Shown: positions 1-13,016, counted from the first letter of the stretch. The stretch: 64,000 nucleotides of DNA from Gavia stellata (GCF_030936135.1 NC_082600.1:25551943-25615942); one strand, 5' to 3'. The notes: generated by a model from the sequence alone, not told the origin. Numbers and translations: made by a program.

Positions 1-1387
1 AGAACTGCTCTTTAGTGAAGGGTGTGGGTTTGGCCAGGGCACTATGAACATTTTACCTTGTGAATATGGCTATTGCAACACGTCAGGATTAGGTGTGAGC
101 ACAGCCACCTACGCAGCCGTAGCACGCGGGCTGGCAACACTGTGCCTGTTCCCAGTGCTAAGGGAATGCTCTCACCAGAGTGACTTTGGCAATAGAGCTG
201 AACACTTTTGTCCTGCTCCTGTTGAACATGAAACAATGCTGTCCATCATGTGGACAGATGGACAGATGGACAGATCCTCAAGCAGCCTAAATTGATAGCG
301 TAAACGATGCAGCTATACTTAGCTTTTATCATTCGGTGAAATCCACACATGGCTGCCTAATATCAGCTTGTATTTAAGGGTATAATTCCAAAGGCCAAAG
401 AGGTGTGTATCATAAGTATCTCAGAAACTGCTCTTGTCCATCCAAGAGAATGATCCAGTACAACAACCGTGTTCATCAAGACTAAAAGAGCTGTTGGCAA
501 CAAGGAAAATAATTGCAGAATGAAAAAAAAGCTTTCTCTGCAGCTAACCTTTAGCTCCTTACTATAAGAAATGAAAATTATAATAAATTTTATCGTATTC
601 AAGGTACAATGCAAAACCAATCTCTTCACCAAAGTCTTCTTGCAATAAAGATTATGACAAAATAGAGAAAGAACAAAGCAGAGAATGAAAAAATGTTGCT
701 GAATCATCACAAATAATGTAACAGATTCATATTCCCTGGAGCAAATACCTGGTTTGATAGTCACCCACTTGAAACTTAGCTTTTCTGGTTGAACTTTTCT
801 CCTATTGTGAACAGAAGGAAACTCAGTGTTGTTTTCAAGTCAGTATCTTTCTGATAAAGAGAACCTGCAATTCAACACCACCAGGGAACACATAGTGGAA
901 AATTTTAAGTATCTGGGACAACGTTGAGGACGCAGCTACCACAATTAATCCTTAATACACTAAAAGGATGCCAGAGACCAAAACCAGAATGAGACCAAAA
1001 AGATCTTAGTAGTTCTTTGAGAGTTAAAGTTTCCAACAGGATTCAGGAAACACTGACCAAATCCAGGAAAGCATCACCACGCTGTGTTTCCATTCATATT
1101 TGCAGGGATACAATTGCACCCAAAAAGGTAGAGACAGGGCAAAAAGCGACCTAGAAATACTCAGGTTATGAAGCAAAAGGTCTCAGCTTCTAGAAGAAGG
1201 AATAATAAACTAGGACATTGTGCTCAAAGAAAGGTCCTGATGACCAGCCTCTCTTCCAGGATGTCCACGTTTTTCATCCAAGCCCCTGCAGAAAGTGCTG
1301 TAAAGGTAACCTCTCCACCTTTTCCCTTGCTGTGGGACACTGGTATATTAAAGGTTTTCCTAAAAGATCAAAATAATATTGGGAATA
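1..1387. other. intergenic DNA, no gene recognised
   Basis: This is AT-rich DNA with only short chance frames. A 133-codon minus-strand frame at 363-764 is hydrophobic and low in complexity, and it matches no family I know. Around 890-925 there is a weak hint of an old reverse-transcriptase remnant on the plus strand, reading like VENFKYLGQ, but it is too short to assign. A human-like map would put ADCK1 further left on the opposite strand; no ADCK1 exon was recognised here. Confidence 0.6.
252..275. repeat. short tandem repeat, 3 copies of GGACAGAT
   Basis: Three perfect consecutive copies of the octamer GGACAGAT are seen directly. It is a microsatellite-scale repeat with no gene context. 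Confidence 0.9.
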
Positions 1388-3169
1388 TCTGCCAATAAAG
1401 AGAGACAAGGAGAATCTCCATCCTTTACTGGATGGGGGGGGAACATTGTCACCGAGGATGAGGAAAAGGCTGAGGTACTTAATGCCTTCTTTGCCTCAGT
1501 CTTTAACAGCCAGACCAGGTATCCTCAGGGTATTCAGCTCCCTGAGCTGGAAGACAAGGATGGAGAGCAAAACAAACTCCCCATGATCCAGGAGGAAGCA
1601 GCTAATGACCTGCTATGCCACCTGGACACTCACAAGTCTATGGGGCCTGATGGCATCCACCCAAGGGTGCTGAGGGAGCTGACAGAAGAGCTTGCCAAGC
1701 CACTCTCCATCATTTATCAACAGTCCTGGTTAATGGGGAAGGTCCTGGACGACTGGAGGCTTGCCAACGTGACGCCCATCTACAGGAAGGGCCAGAAGGA
1801 GGATCCAGGGAACTACAGGCCTGTCAGCCTGACCTCGGTGCCGGGGAAGATTATGGAGAGGTTCATCTTGAGGGCGCTCACAGGGCACGTGCAGGACAAC
1901 CGAGGGATCAGGCCCAGCCAGCACGGGTTCATGAAAGGCAGGTCCTGCTTGACCAACCTGATCTCCTTCTATGACAAGGTGACCCACTTAGTGGGTGAGG
2001 GAAAGGCTGTGGATGTTGTCTACCTGGACTTTAGTAAAACCTTCAGCACTGTCTCCCACAGTATTCTCCTGGAGAAGCTGGCGGCTCGTGGCTCAGACAG
2101 GTCTACTCTTTGCTGGGTAAAATCTGGCTGGACGGCCGAGCCCAGAGAGTTGTGGTGAATGGAGTCAAATCCAGTTGGTGGCCGGTCACAAGTGGAGTCC
2201 CCCAGGGCTCAGGTTTGGGGCTGGTCTTGTTTAATATCTTTAGCGGTGATCTGGATGAGGGGATTGAGTGCTCCCTCATTAAGTTTGCAGACAACACCAG
2301 GTTGGGCAGGACCATTGATCTGCTCGAGGGTAGGAAGGCTCTGCAGAGAGATCTGGACAGGCTGGATTGATAGGCCGAGGCCAATTGTATGCGGTTCAAC
2401 AAGGCCAAGTGCCGGGTCCTGCACTTCGGTCACAACAACCCCAGGCAACACTACAGGCTTGGGGAAGAGTGGCTGGAAAGCTGCCCCACAGAAAAGGACC
2501 TGGGGGTGTTGATTGACAGCCGGCTGAAGATGAGCCAGCAGTGTGCCCAGGTGGCCAAGAAGGCCAACGGCATCCTGGCCTGTATCAGAAATAGTGTGGC
2601 CAGCAGGAGTAGGGAGGTGATTGTGCCCCTGTACTCGGTGCTGGTGAGGCCGTACCTCAAATCCTGTGTTTAGTTTTGGGCCCCTCACTAGAAGAAGGAC
2701 ATTGAGGTGCTGGAGTGTGTCCAGAGAAGGGCGATGAAGCTGGTGAGGGGTCTGGAGCACAAGTCTTATGAGGAGTGGCTGAGGGAACTGGGGTTGTTCA
2801 GTCTGGAGAAGAGGAGGCTGAGGGGAGACCTCATCACTCTCTACAGTTACCTGAAAGGGGGCTGCAGAGAGGTGGGTGTTGGTCTCTTCTCCCAAGTGAC
2901 TAGTGACAGGACAAGAGGAAATGGCCTCAAGTTGCACCAGGGGAGGTTCAGGCTGGATATCAGGAAAAATGTCTTTACTGAGGGAGTGGTGAAACACTGG
3001 AACAGGCTGCCCAGGGAAGTGGTGAAGTCACCATCACTGGAGGTGTTCAAGGAACATGTGGACATGGCATTGTGGGACGTGGTTTAGTGGGCATGGTGGT
3101 GTTGGGTTGGTGATTGGACTTGATGATCTTATAGGTCTTTTCCAACCTTAATGATTCTGTGATTCTGTG
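1388..3169 (+). mobile_element. CR1 LINE fragment A (reverse-transcriptase part to 3' end), inactive
   Basis: The plus strand reads as the C-terminal half of a CR1 non-LTR retrotransposon ORF2. It starts just before the linker that precedes the reverse transcriptase (EKAEVLNAFFASVF), continues through [35 protein letters not shown] and QHGFMKGRSCL, and ends with the CR1 C-terminal part ([10 protein letters not shown]). The 3' end is the typical CR1 tail with two copies of GATTCTGT at 3153-3168. It is 5'-truncated, as most CR1 copies are. It is broken by a frameshift near 2100 and in-frame stops at 2368, 2371, 2671 and 2689. The catalytic FADD motif reads FADN at about 2284-2295. No target-site duplication is visible, as expected for CR1. 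The exact left boundary is uncertain by tens of bases. Confidence 0.93.
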
Positions 3170-3834
3170 CTGGGTACCCCTTTTGTTTCCATCGGGCTTG
3201 TCCCCTGTGGCAGACATTAACATAAATGCCTGCACAAGGTAGGCTTCCTGACAAAGCAGCTACAAGTTATGAAGGGCAGAGTTAAGGGTGATTACCGTGC
3301 CAGCACATTGAGGACACAGGGCCCACATGGCCAGTTGCTGCCTCAGCCATATGATGGCAAAACTGACTACAACCCCATAAGTTTCGTTCCCTTCTTGGAC
3401 AGATGGGAGCTTTTGAACTGATGGGGTGCAGTGAAGCATCCCAGCTTAGTCTTGGACCATTACAAATAGTGTAGGAAAGACTATTTGTTGAAAGAAAGCT
3501 TTACAGTTTAGAACATGATGTTAAAAGAAGAAAATAAAAAGTGAGGGAGATGTGCACATGATGTACTACTGAGAAAATGAGGGAGAAATGAGTGCAGGCT
3601 GAACATGAAGTAACCACTCTGAATCACAGAATAAAATAAGCTTAGAAATATGGGGAAAATATCTACTCCTGTATCTACTACAGCCTGTGGAAGTTTTGCT
3701 ATAGATTTTTGTGTTTGCAAATTCATGAACTCTATGACTCAGACTGATACTGGGCATAATAGTAGGGTATCCATTTAAAGCTATTGTGCTACCGCACATA
3801 AACAAGAGGAGTTAGAGACATGTACACACCTGCA
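3170..3834. other. intergenic spacer between two CR1 copies
   Basis: Unique-looking DNA separates the 3' end of CR1 copy A from the truncated 5' end of copy B. No gene, RNA or regulatory element is recognised. Confidence 0.6.
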
Positions 3835-6615
3835 GGGCTATGATCCTACTGGCATCACGGAGATGTGGTGGGATGGCTCCTATGACTGGAGTGTTGGAAT
3901 AGAAGGATACAGGCTCTTTAGGAAGGACAGGCAGGGGAGATGAGGAGGGTGTGTTGCCCTTTATGTCAATGACCACCTGGAGTACATGGCGCTCCGCCTG
4001 GGGATGGATGAGGAGCTGACCCAGAGCTTATGGGACAGGATTAAAGGGAGGGCAGGGACAGGTGACATTATAGTGGGGGTTTGCTACAGGCCACCCGACC
4101 AGGAAGACCGAGCAGATGAGGCCCTCTATAGACAGATAGGAGCAGCCTCACATTCACAAGCCCTGGTCCTCATGGGGGACTTCAACCACCCTGATATCTG
4201 TTGGAGGGACAACACAGCAGAGCATAAGCAATCCGGGAGATTCCTGGAATGTGTTGATGATAACTTGCTTCTCCAAGTGATAGAGAAGCCAATGAGGAGA
4301 GGTGCTATGCTGGACCTTTTCCTCACCAACAAGGAGGGGCTGGTGGGGAATGTGAAGCTCAAGGGCAGCCTTGGCTGCAGTGACCATGAAATGGTGGAGT
4401 TTAAGAACCTTAGGGCAGCGAGGAGGGCACACAGCAAGCTCACTACCCTGGACTTCAGGAGAGCAGCCTTTGGCCTCTTCAGGGATTTGCTTGGTACAGT
4501 ACCATGGGATAAAGCCCTGGAGGGAAGAGGGGCCCAAGAAAGCTGATTAATATTCAAGGATTACATCCTCTAAACTCAGGAGTGATGCATCCCAACAAAG
4601 AGGAAGTCAGGCAAAAATGACAGGAGGCCTGCACGGATGAACAAGGAGCTTCTGGACAAACTCAAACACAAAAAGGAAGCATACAGGGGGTGGAAGCAAG
4701 GACAGGTAACCCGGGAGGAATACAGAGAAATTGTCCAAGCAGCCAGGGACCACGTTAGGAAAGCTAAAGCCCTGATAGAATTAAATCTGGCCAGGGACAT
4801 TAAGGGCAACAAGAAAAACTTCTGTAGGTATGTTGATGATAAAAGGAAGACTAGGGAAACAGCGGGCCCTCTCTGGAAGGAAATGGGAAACCTGGTTACG
4901 CGGGATATGGAGAGGGCTGAGGTACTCAATGACTTTTTTGCCTTAGTCTTCACCAGCAAGTGAAGACGACACCGCCCAAGTCGCAGGAGGCAAAGTCAGG
5001 GACTGGGAGAATGAAGAACCACCCACTGTAGGAGAAGATCAGGTTTGAGACTGTCTAAGGAATCTGAAGGTGCACAAGTCCATGGGACCTGATGAGATGC
5101 ATCCGCGGGTCCTGAGGGAACTGGTGGATGAAGTTGCTAAGCCACTATCCATCATATCTGAGAAGTCATGGCAGTCTGGTGAAGTTCCCACTGACTGGAA
5201 AAGGGGGAACATAATCCCCATTTTTAAAAAGGGAAAAAAGGAAGACCCAGGGAACTACAGGCCAGTCAGTCTCACCTCTGTGCCCAGCATGATCATGGAG
5301 CAGATCCACCTGGAAACTATACTAAGGCACATGGAAAACAAGGAGGTGATTGGTGACAGCCAACATGGCTTCCCTAAGGGCAGATCATGCCTGAACATAT
5401 TTGGTGGCCTTCTATGACAGGGTTACAGCATTGGTGGATAAGCGAACAGCAACTGACGTCATCTACCTGGACTGGTGCAAGGCATTTGACACTGTCCCGC
5501 ATGACATCCTTGTCTCTAAATTGGAGAGACATGGATTTGACGGATGGACTACTCAGAGGATAAGAAATTGGCTGGATGGTCGCACTGAAAGAGTTGTGGT
5601 CAACGGCTCCATGTCCAAGTGGAGACCAGTGACGAGTGGTGTTCCTCAGGGGTCGGTATTGGGACCCACGCTGTTTAACATCTTTGTCAGCGACATGGAC
5701 AGTAGGATTGAGTGCACCCTCAGGAAGTTTACCAACAACACCAAGCTGTGTGCTGCGGTTGACACACTGGAGGGAAGGGATGCCATCCAGAGGGACTTTG
5801 ACAGGCTTGAGAGGTGGGCCCGTGCAAATGTCATGAAGTTCAACAAGGCCAAGCGCAAGGTCCTGCACATGGGTCAGGACAATCCCAAACACCAATACAG
5901 GCTGGGCAGAGAATGGATTGAGAGCAGCCCTGAGGAGAAGGACTTGAGGCTTTTGGTAGATGAAAAATTGGACATGAGCTGGCAATGTGTGCCTGCAGCC
6001 CAGAAAGCCAGCCGTATCCTGGGCTGCATCAAAAGAAGCGTGACCAGCAGGTCGAGGGACGTGATTCTGCCCCTCTACTCCGCTCTCCTGAGACCCCACC
6101 TGGAGTACTGCATTCAGCTCTGGGACCCCCAACATAAGAAGGACATGGACCTGTTGGAGCGGGTCCAGAGGAGGGCCACAGAGATGATCAGAGGGCTGGA
6201 GCACCTCTCCTATGAAGACAGGCTGAGAGAGTTGGGGTTGTTCAGCCTGGAGAAGAGAATTCTCTGGTGAGACCTTGTAGCAGCCTTCCAGTACCTGAAG
6301 GGGCGGGTCTACAAGAAAGCTGGCAAGGGACTTTTTGCCAGGGCACGTAGTGATAGGACAATGGGTAATGGTTTTAAGCTGAAAGAGGGTAGATTTAGAT
6401 TAGATACAAGGCAGAAATGCTTCTCCATGAGGGTGGTGAGGCACTGGAACAGGTTGCCCAGAGAAGTTGTGGATGCCCCAACCCTGGCAGTGTTCAAGGC
6501 CAGGTTGGACAGGGCTTTGAGCAATCTGGTCTACTGGAAGGTATCCCTGCCCGTGGCAGGGGGGTTGGAACTAGACGATCTTTAAGGTGCCTTCCAACCT
6601 AAACCATTCTATGAT
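3835..6615 (+). mobile_element. CR1 LINE fragment B (endonuclease plus reverse transcriptase), inactive
   Basis: This is the longest CR1 copy in the window. It begins inside the apurinic-endonuclease domain (ITEMWWDGSYDWSV). The endonuclease motifs GDFNHPD (near 4178) and CSDHE (near 4376) are readable. The linker ([14 protein letters not shown]), the reverse transcriptase ([39 protein letters not shown]) and the C-terminal region follow. The 3' end is CCAACCTAAACCATTCTATGAT. It is dead: an in-frame TGA sits at 3941, another at 4544, the frame shifts more than once between 4560 and 5410, and a TGA lies at 6268. The catalytic FADD position reads FTNN at about 5731-5742. Codon 6268 and the TNN change are shared with, or closely matched by, copy C in SNW1 intron 3. 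Confidence 0.94.
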
Positions 6616-9600
6616 AAAAATCCAAAATAGGGAATGTAACCTCAGCACAACCACTGATTCCTGATCACAGCTTGCTGCTTCTATGAGGGATGCTTAAGAC
6701 TGTGGCGCAGGCTATTAATCCCTTGCTTTAACTGCTAGATCACACACGTTGGCAAAGCTCCCAGCAAAGGGAGCTGGTCAGTATCTGATTTTTGCTGGCC
6801 TCTCCTGGAAAAGCTGTGGGAGGTTGCTTCAGATTAATTCTGTCCCTTGCAGCTCTCAGTTAAACACGCTGACGCTGGGTCTGCTGCAGAGAGGGGAGAA
6901 AAAAAAGAGGCTTTTGTAGTATAACAATGCCGTGTGCCAATATGCAGTGGGCAATTATGTAACCAATGCTAAATCTTTCTATAATTAGAACAAGCACCTA
7001 GTTAGAGTGATCAGAGCTCTTTTGTGTGAGTCTGCACCGGGGGTACGCAAGAAAGCTTGGCTCAAAAGACAGATGCTGGCTTGATTTCCCTTTCCCTTTC
7101 AACTGGTGAATAAATTAAATCTCAGATTACCCCAAATTGCTGTGAAAGACAAAAAGCGACAAGCGTTTCCTTTTCATTCTTGTCAAAGACATTTGCATCC
7201 CAGGTGTGCATCTCATCAGACGCAGAAACAAACCCAAAGGCTCAGGCCTCCCTGTCCCAAGCACCAGAGTGGGAAGAGCAGTCAGACTGCCTGAATAGAA
7301 GGTCAATACCAGCTCTTCCTACTGGGAATCAACCTCTGTTTTAGATTCACTTTGATGAAAACCATGGAAAGATATCTGGAAAGTCTCGCTGATACCAGAC
7401 ATTCCTCACGTACAGGAGGAGGCATGGGAAAAGAGATCAAAACAGTCCTAGAAAGCAGGTGATCCTTTGATTTTGTGGACCCAGAGAACTAGCTTAACAA
7501 GGAGATTTGAAAAGGTATGGGGAGAAATTGCTATCAGTGCAGTGGGAAGAACAGCTTGACCCAGCAGATCCTTCTTCAGTCTTCTGATCTGTCCTGCCAT
7601 TCTGTGGGTGCTCAGCAACAGAAATACTGAGGCAGATCTATCTTCTGCAGCTATAAAGAAGTTCAGCTCTGAAAGTCACTATAGCAATGCCAATTTATAC
7701 AAGTTGAAGATCTGGCTATGGGATCTCTGCTGCTAGAGATCTGTATTTATGAAATACTTTCTGATTCTTTTCTGGTTAATTCAGGTCACCAGAAGAAATA
7801 CTACAAATAACCCTCTATAAGGGTTGACAGATGGGCAAATCAACACGGAAGACAGGAAGCAAACCAACCTACCTGGAGCTAATTCCAAAAGATAGCTTAA
7901 CATACTCCACAGGTCTCCTGCTAGGCCAAACCCACCCAAATTCTTGATCCAACTTAAAATGAAGATTGGCAAATTTTGTCTTTCTATCAGCAATGGAAAG
8001 CTCAGAGCTGACTCTGGGAGCCATCCAATTTTAGAACAGGATCTTCTTACCAATCATATTGTACAAAGCCAAAATTTGGATAAGACAGGACTCGAAAGAA
8101 ACATGCCCATTGCCCCAGGTCAGTCAGTGCCTTCGAGTCAGTAGTGACCAAAGTCTGAATGTGACAACAGAAAGTGATGTGCTGCTTGGAGAGCTGTGCT
8201 TTAGGTGAGCTGCAAAATCCACTTCTGCTAGTATTTTGTTCCTTCAAGGCCTTTACTCAACCTTTTTGCCCAATATCAGTTTAGACAACCACTCGCCACC
8301 TCCATACCTCTCTCTTATAATTTCTGTTGGCAAAAAAATTCCCCTTCACTTTGTTTGCTAAAGCTGTTGGTGGCTAAAGGATACTCCACTTCTTCTTGAA
8401 GGTCGTTGGGTAGTGTCAGTGGACCACCATGTCCTGTGTTAGAAGAAGGTGTTTATCAGCCAGGAGTGGAATGCTTCCAGAACAACGTTTGGAAAACACC
8501 GTGGAGTCTGGAAGGTGTTACAGAAGTACATGAGATGATTTTTGCCTATCTGAGAAAGTTTACTTTTCTGCAAAGTATAACAAACAATAGAAATTAAACC
8601 AGCCTCCCTTTCAGTCATTCCAGGTAATACAGACATGCCTTGAAGAATTTAAAGATTTTTACAAAATCTAATAGACCTTCTGATCTTTTCCCCCCAGCTG
8701 TAATTATTCCTTCTGAATGCTGCCTGCAACCCCTAAGGGAATGTGAAATGCAGGGATTGCTGATATGGCTGAACCTTTCCATCTAGGTAAATCTCTTCTT
8801 TTTCACTGTTTAGCATCTTACTTGTCGCATAATTTATCCCTTGAGTTAGGAAAGGTCATTTATTTTGATCATTTTTATCCCACAATGTGCAGTGACTGTT
8901 AGGCATACAGATATCTTATATTAACAATAGCTTATTCCATTACTTTGTATTGTTATCTTCATTTGTTACAAGGTATTTCATGAACCATTTAATTCTGCAT
9001 TTGCAAATGTGAAAAGTGCTGAAGTAGATAAAAAGGGTGCAGAGGATTTAACAGCCTAAATCTACCCCAAAAGGCTCCTTGGAATGCAACAGAAATATGT
9101 TCTCAAAACCAGTTGTGGTATTTGCAGCAAACTAAAAATGTCCCTGCTGGCAGCCATGCCAAGGATTAACTCCTCTGCAGAGCCCGAACTCCTTACTCAC
9201 CAAACAAAGGATCATTTTGGTGTACTTGTGAAAAGTGATGTATGTGGAGACCTAATAGCATTACTGTCGAGAAATGTTAAGCAAAAAAGATCACGGTAAA
9301 AATAAAAAACTCATCGTTCATTCTTAGAGACAGATTTATATTTGGGGAAAATGTGTTTAAGGATCTCAGAACCATTCCCTGCTTAATGTTTCCTCTTATC
9401 AAAGCTCTGCCACAGCTGGCATCTTTGAACCATTACCAGGTCTCGTTCAGAAAAAGTCCAGATCTAGGAGGTACATGAAGATGCACAGAGATCATCAATT
9501 CACAGAGCCAGCAGAGAATACTAACTTTTCTTGTCTGATGCTGTATATATCGTGGGAGATTAAGTTTCACCTGGCTATTCCTGTATGGGCCCTGGTTGCT

Positions 9601-12500
9601 CAGGCCTGTACTAATGAAAGCATCTCTTCCCAAGAGACTTCAGCTTTGATTAGAAGATAACAAGGGATGGAAAAGCAAGCACTCCCCCAAGATCATTTGT
9701 CCTTGTAATATAACTGACAGTGAGTACAGATATATGGACTTTACCTCATTCTAATCTGGCAATATAACATTTACCTCTTAAAAGTTCACCGTAAAACAAG
9801 CTTACTTATTTTATTTCCCCTACACTTCCAATTAACACTAGCTTTATATTATCTTTGTAGTCTTCTAACCCTCTTCAGTCTTCCAGCATTGTTTGAAAAA
9901 CTTGAGCACCAGGACAACACAGAGTCCCTCTACAGTTCACCATGTCCCTACCTCTACATCCACGGGCTGCACGAGGCTTTTTGCTACTTCATAGCACAAG
10001 AAATTCATGCTAAGGTGCTCCTCTCTCATAACCCTTCTAGATCTCCACCCATGTAGCATACATCTTCAGGTGTTGCACAGTGCTCATTCTTTAATTAAAA
10101 CATCATGAGAAGCAGAAGACAGAAGTAATGAGAGGTGTACCAGGTCAGGTTCAAGGACAACTACGTGAATAATTTATTTCTTTGGTTTGGTGGCTAACCT
10201 AACACAAAAATTAAATTGTTTTCTCACTTCAAGAAGAAAATTGGAAAAAAAAAAAAACCCACAAACAAACCAAAACACCATTCTACATGGGAAAAAAAAA
10301 GTATTAGATCAGAAATTAAACACATTCTGGTTTAAAGAATTTTCCCACTTCCAAAAAGTAAGCACATTCAGCCTATACTTGGCTAACAAACATTTCTTTA
10401 CACCAAAGTTTGAATGGTCCATTTCGAAAATGTTGAAAAGATTCAAACTTTCCAAACTTTCCATAGTTTTTGAGTTTAGAACTTCTAAACATTTTTTTTT
10501 ATCCCAGCAAACATTTTTGACCAGTTAAAGCATGTATGGAAGCATTTTCTAGGTTTGATATGTGATAGGTAATGCAGGGCAGGGACAAGAAGTTATTCAC
10601 AGCTGGATTAGCAGCACGCACATAGAAGACTGTGATATGTTTACAGAGCCATATGGTTTTGAATAAGCTTGTATAGCCCCTTTGTACCATATGGTCCCCA
10701 CTATCCAGTGCTAAGAGCCTTACATATTCACAAAGTCAAAATTAGCCAACTCAGATATCGAAATTAAACCAAAAAGAAATTGAAGAGGTTCAAGGGGATG
10801 AAAATGAAGGGTTAAAAAGAACCAGTGTTGCTTATAGCCAGCCAGCTATAAACATCTACAAGCACGAACAGCTCACTGTCTGCAAAGAGAAAGCGACTTC
10901 ACAGTTCTAAGAACAAGCCGTGAGACTGAGGAAACCAAAGGAGCATCTCCCTAGTGCAAGAACTGAAGCATATTGCTCACCTACAATTTTAACTTCTAAA
11001 CGACAATTTTGTATTGTGTCTGTCATGTAAACTGTGTTGTGAAATAGCTCACAAACTTGTGTATTTACCATACAGCATTAAATAATGCATCACAGCAAAG
11101 GAAGAAGGAGAAACGTCGAAGTAGGAGGGAGAAAAGATAGTTTTTCTGCTGAGGCTAGTATAACAGCTGGAGACAGAGACCATGGCAACTTCTGACAGTG
11201 AGAGGAGGCTCCTGGATCAGAAGGCACTATTACCAGATGTGACAAGAGCAATTCTGTTGCTAAATGACTGACAGAAATGGGTAGGAGAGATGACGGATGA
11301 GTTTTGCTCAGGAAAATTATTGATAAACGATGCATGTCAAATTCTCCTATCTTTAGCTTTGTCTAAAGTGCTCATAAGAGGCCAGATCTCTCAGAGAGAA
11401 GGGGAAGTATCTGTCATTCATAGAGGTGATGACAGAGCTGCTGTCACCACAATACAAAGCCGAAGTCTGATTCCACTGGAGATGACAAGACTTTTGGCAT
11501 AGAAGGACTGCAATAGGCCTGTCCTTACCCTCCTCCAAATCTCCCCCATCCTAGAAAATGTAGCAGATGAATTTAGTCTGCAGGACCAGGTTGTCCGGCA
11601 GATTAGAAGATGGTAAGACAGACAAAATTACTAGAAGACTGCAAGACAGACATTTAGTCTGCCTTATAGTCTTCCTGCCTCATATGGTATGATTTTTTTA
11701 TTTCTAATAAAAACTTACACATTCTACCCTTTTCTTCTCCAGCCAGCTTGTTTCTCTTCTAGATGAACCATGCCTAGCACAATAGGACTCTTCTCCCTTT
11801 GATTCACTAGATGCTAACATAATGATAGCAGTTACTGTTTAATAACTGAATTTCTTTTTTTATATGTGGTGCCATATACCACCACTTCAAAACGAATAGC
11901 AACTTATCCATGTAAAGCTCGACTTAGTTCCCATCACAATTATGTGGGAAGTTATTTTTCCCTATTCCACATTTTAACTATACTCTAGAGTGCATCTCTT
12001 GGCTTGTTTTAAAACAACTTCAATGTAACGTATGAACGCCCATTACTCATATACAGTACAACTCTTGCTTGGCATTTAATACATGTTTTTATTTTAAATC
12101 AATGTATCTTTACAGCACTTTCAACTTCTCTTCTTCCCTTCTCTTTCATGTCCCAATTCAGTGATACCCAAGCAGCAGATACTAGAAGAAATTTTATTCT
12201 CAACCACTTGCCCTGTATTTTCTGCTTTTTACTTGGACACCTTCAGCGGGATGAACCATGAAGTTATTGAGTTTGTTGGAAACCATCTGAATAGACAAGA
12301 TATTGCACTGAGCTCCCCCCTTTTTCTTTCCTTCCAATTCTGCCTCAGGGATCTGTATTGCTCTTGCATTTCTGGTGCAGCCTTGTTGGTATAGTGCCAC
12401 TTCCCTTGGGTCAATCTCCTCTGCCCAAGTTTGGTGAGGCCAGCAATGCCTGGGGAACTATCCAAGCGGGACAGCCACGCGATACGAGAAACACCGTGCA
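6616..12500. other. intergenic region upstream of SNW1
   Basis: About 5.9 kb without a recognised gene or repeat. Open frames are all under 120 codons, AT-rich and unlike known proteins. A poly(A) run is seen around 10248-10259. From about 12160 the sequence becomes richer in G and C and grades into the SNW1 CpG-rich promoter; frames there are compositional. Enhancers for SNW1 or a neighbour could lie here, but nothing in the bases alone identifies one. Confidence 0.6.
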
Positions 12501-12871
12501 CATTGTTTGGGGGCTTCACCAGACTGTGGCCGTCAGGTGGCACACATGGGCCCGGCGTCCCGGGCACCGCGCAGCCCAGGGGTGGCTGCCAGGCCCAGGG
12601 GTGACTGTGGCCTGCTGCAACCCACACCTCGCAGCGGCCTTGAGGCCAGCCCGCACGGACGGACGGATCTGTCCTCCACAATCCTGGGCGTCCTGAGTCG
12701 GCCCTCAAGGAAACAAGTGACCCGTCCACCGAAAAGACTGTTCAGCCCGAAGCTGCAGCCACTCCCCCACCGCCGCGGCCCGCGGCCCGGCCCTGGCGGC
12801 GGCGCCACCGCAACGCCCCTCAGCGCCGCCGGCGTAGAACACCGACAAGTCCCAACAGGCGTTGCGGTCTG

Positions 12872-12882
12872 TGCGCATGCGC
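12872..12882. promoter_or_regulatory. NRF1 binding site
   Basis: The sequence TGCGCATGCGC is a perfect match to the palindromic nuclear respiratory factor 1 consensus. Its place in the CpG-rich promoter of SNW1 supports a real site. Occupancy is inferred. Confidence 0.8.
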
Positions 12883-12898
12883 GCGACCACGTTCACTG

Positions 12899-12906
12899 TG
12901 ACGTCA
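12899..12906. promoter_or_regulatory. CRE (CREB/ATF site)
   Basis: The perfect palindromic cyclic-AMP response element TGACGTCA lies 17 bases after the NRF1 site and about 110 bases before the SNW1 ATG, a typical distance for a functional promoter CRE. Confidence 0.8.
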
Positions 12907-13016
12907 CCCAGACTACAGGTCCCAGCGAGGCCCCGAGACCCGTGGCGCAGACAGAGCTGCTGCCGCCCTCCCCGTCCCCGCGGCCTGGCTCCCGAGAAGA
13001 GGACGGAGGCGGCAAG

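Larger units (their letters stand above)
12530..13016 (+). promoter_or_regulatory. SNW1: SNW1 CpG-rich TATA-less promoter and 5' UTR
   Basis: The base composition changes to strongly CpG-rich DNA that continues past the first SNW1 exon to about 13250. No TATA box is seen. A perfect NRF1 palindrome and a perfect CRE lie 145 and 118 bases upstream of the ATG. The start codon itself sits in CAAGATGGCGCT, a YY1-like motif often found near start sites of housekeeping genes. The transcription start is inferred to lie between the CRE and the ATG. Confidence 0.8.

Noticed and set aside
363-764. 133-codon hydrophobic minus-strand frame
   Set aside because: AT-rich sequence yields runs of Phe, Ile and Leu. 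There is no start context, promoter or family resemblance.
2209-2997. 262-codon minus-strand frame
   Set aside because: Antisense shadow of CR1 copy A.
5374-6204. 276-codon minus-strand frame, repeated as 218 codons at 20818-21474
   Set aside because: Both are antisense shadows of the CR1 reverse-transcriptase region.
1-13000. An ADCK1 first exon expected by human synteny to the left of SNW1
   Set aside because: I searched for a divergent minus-strand CpG exon and found none; it probably lies outside the window.
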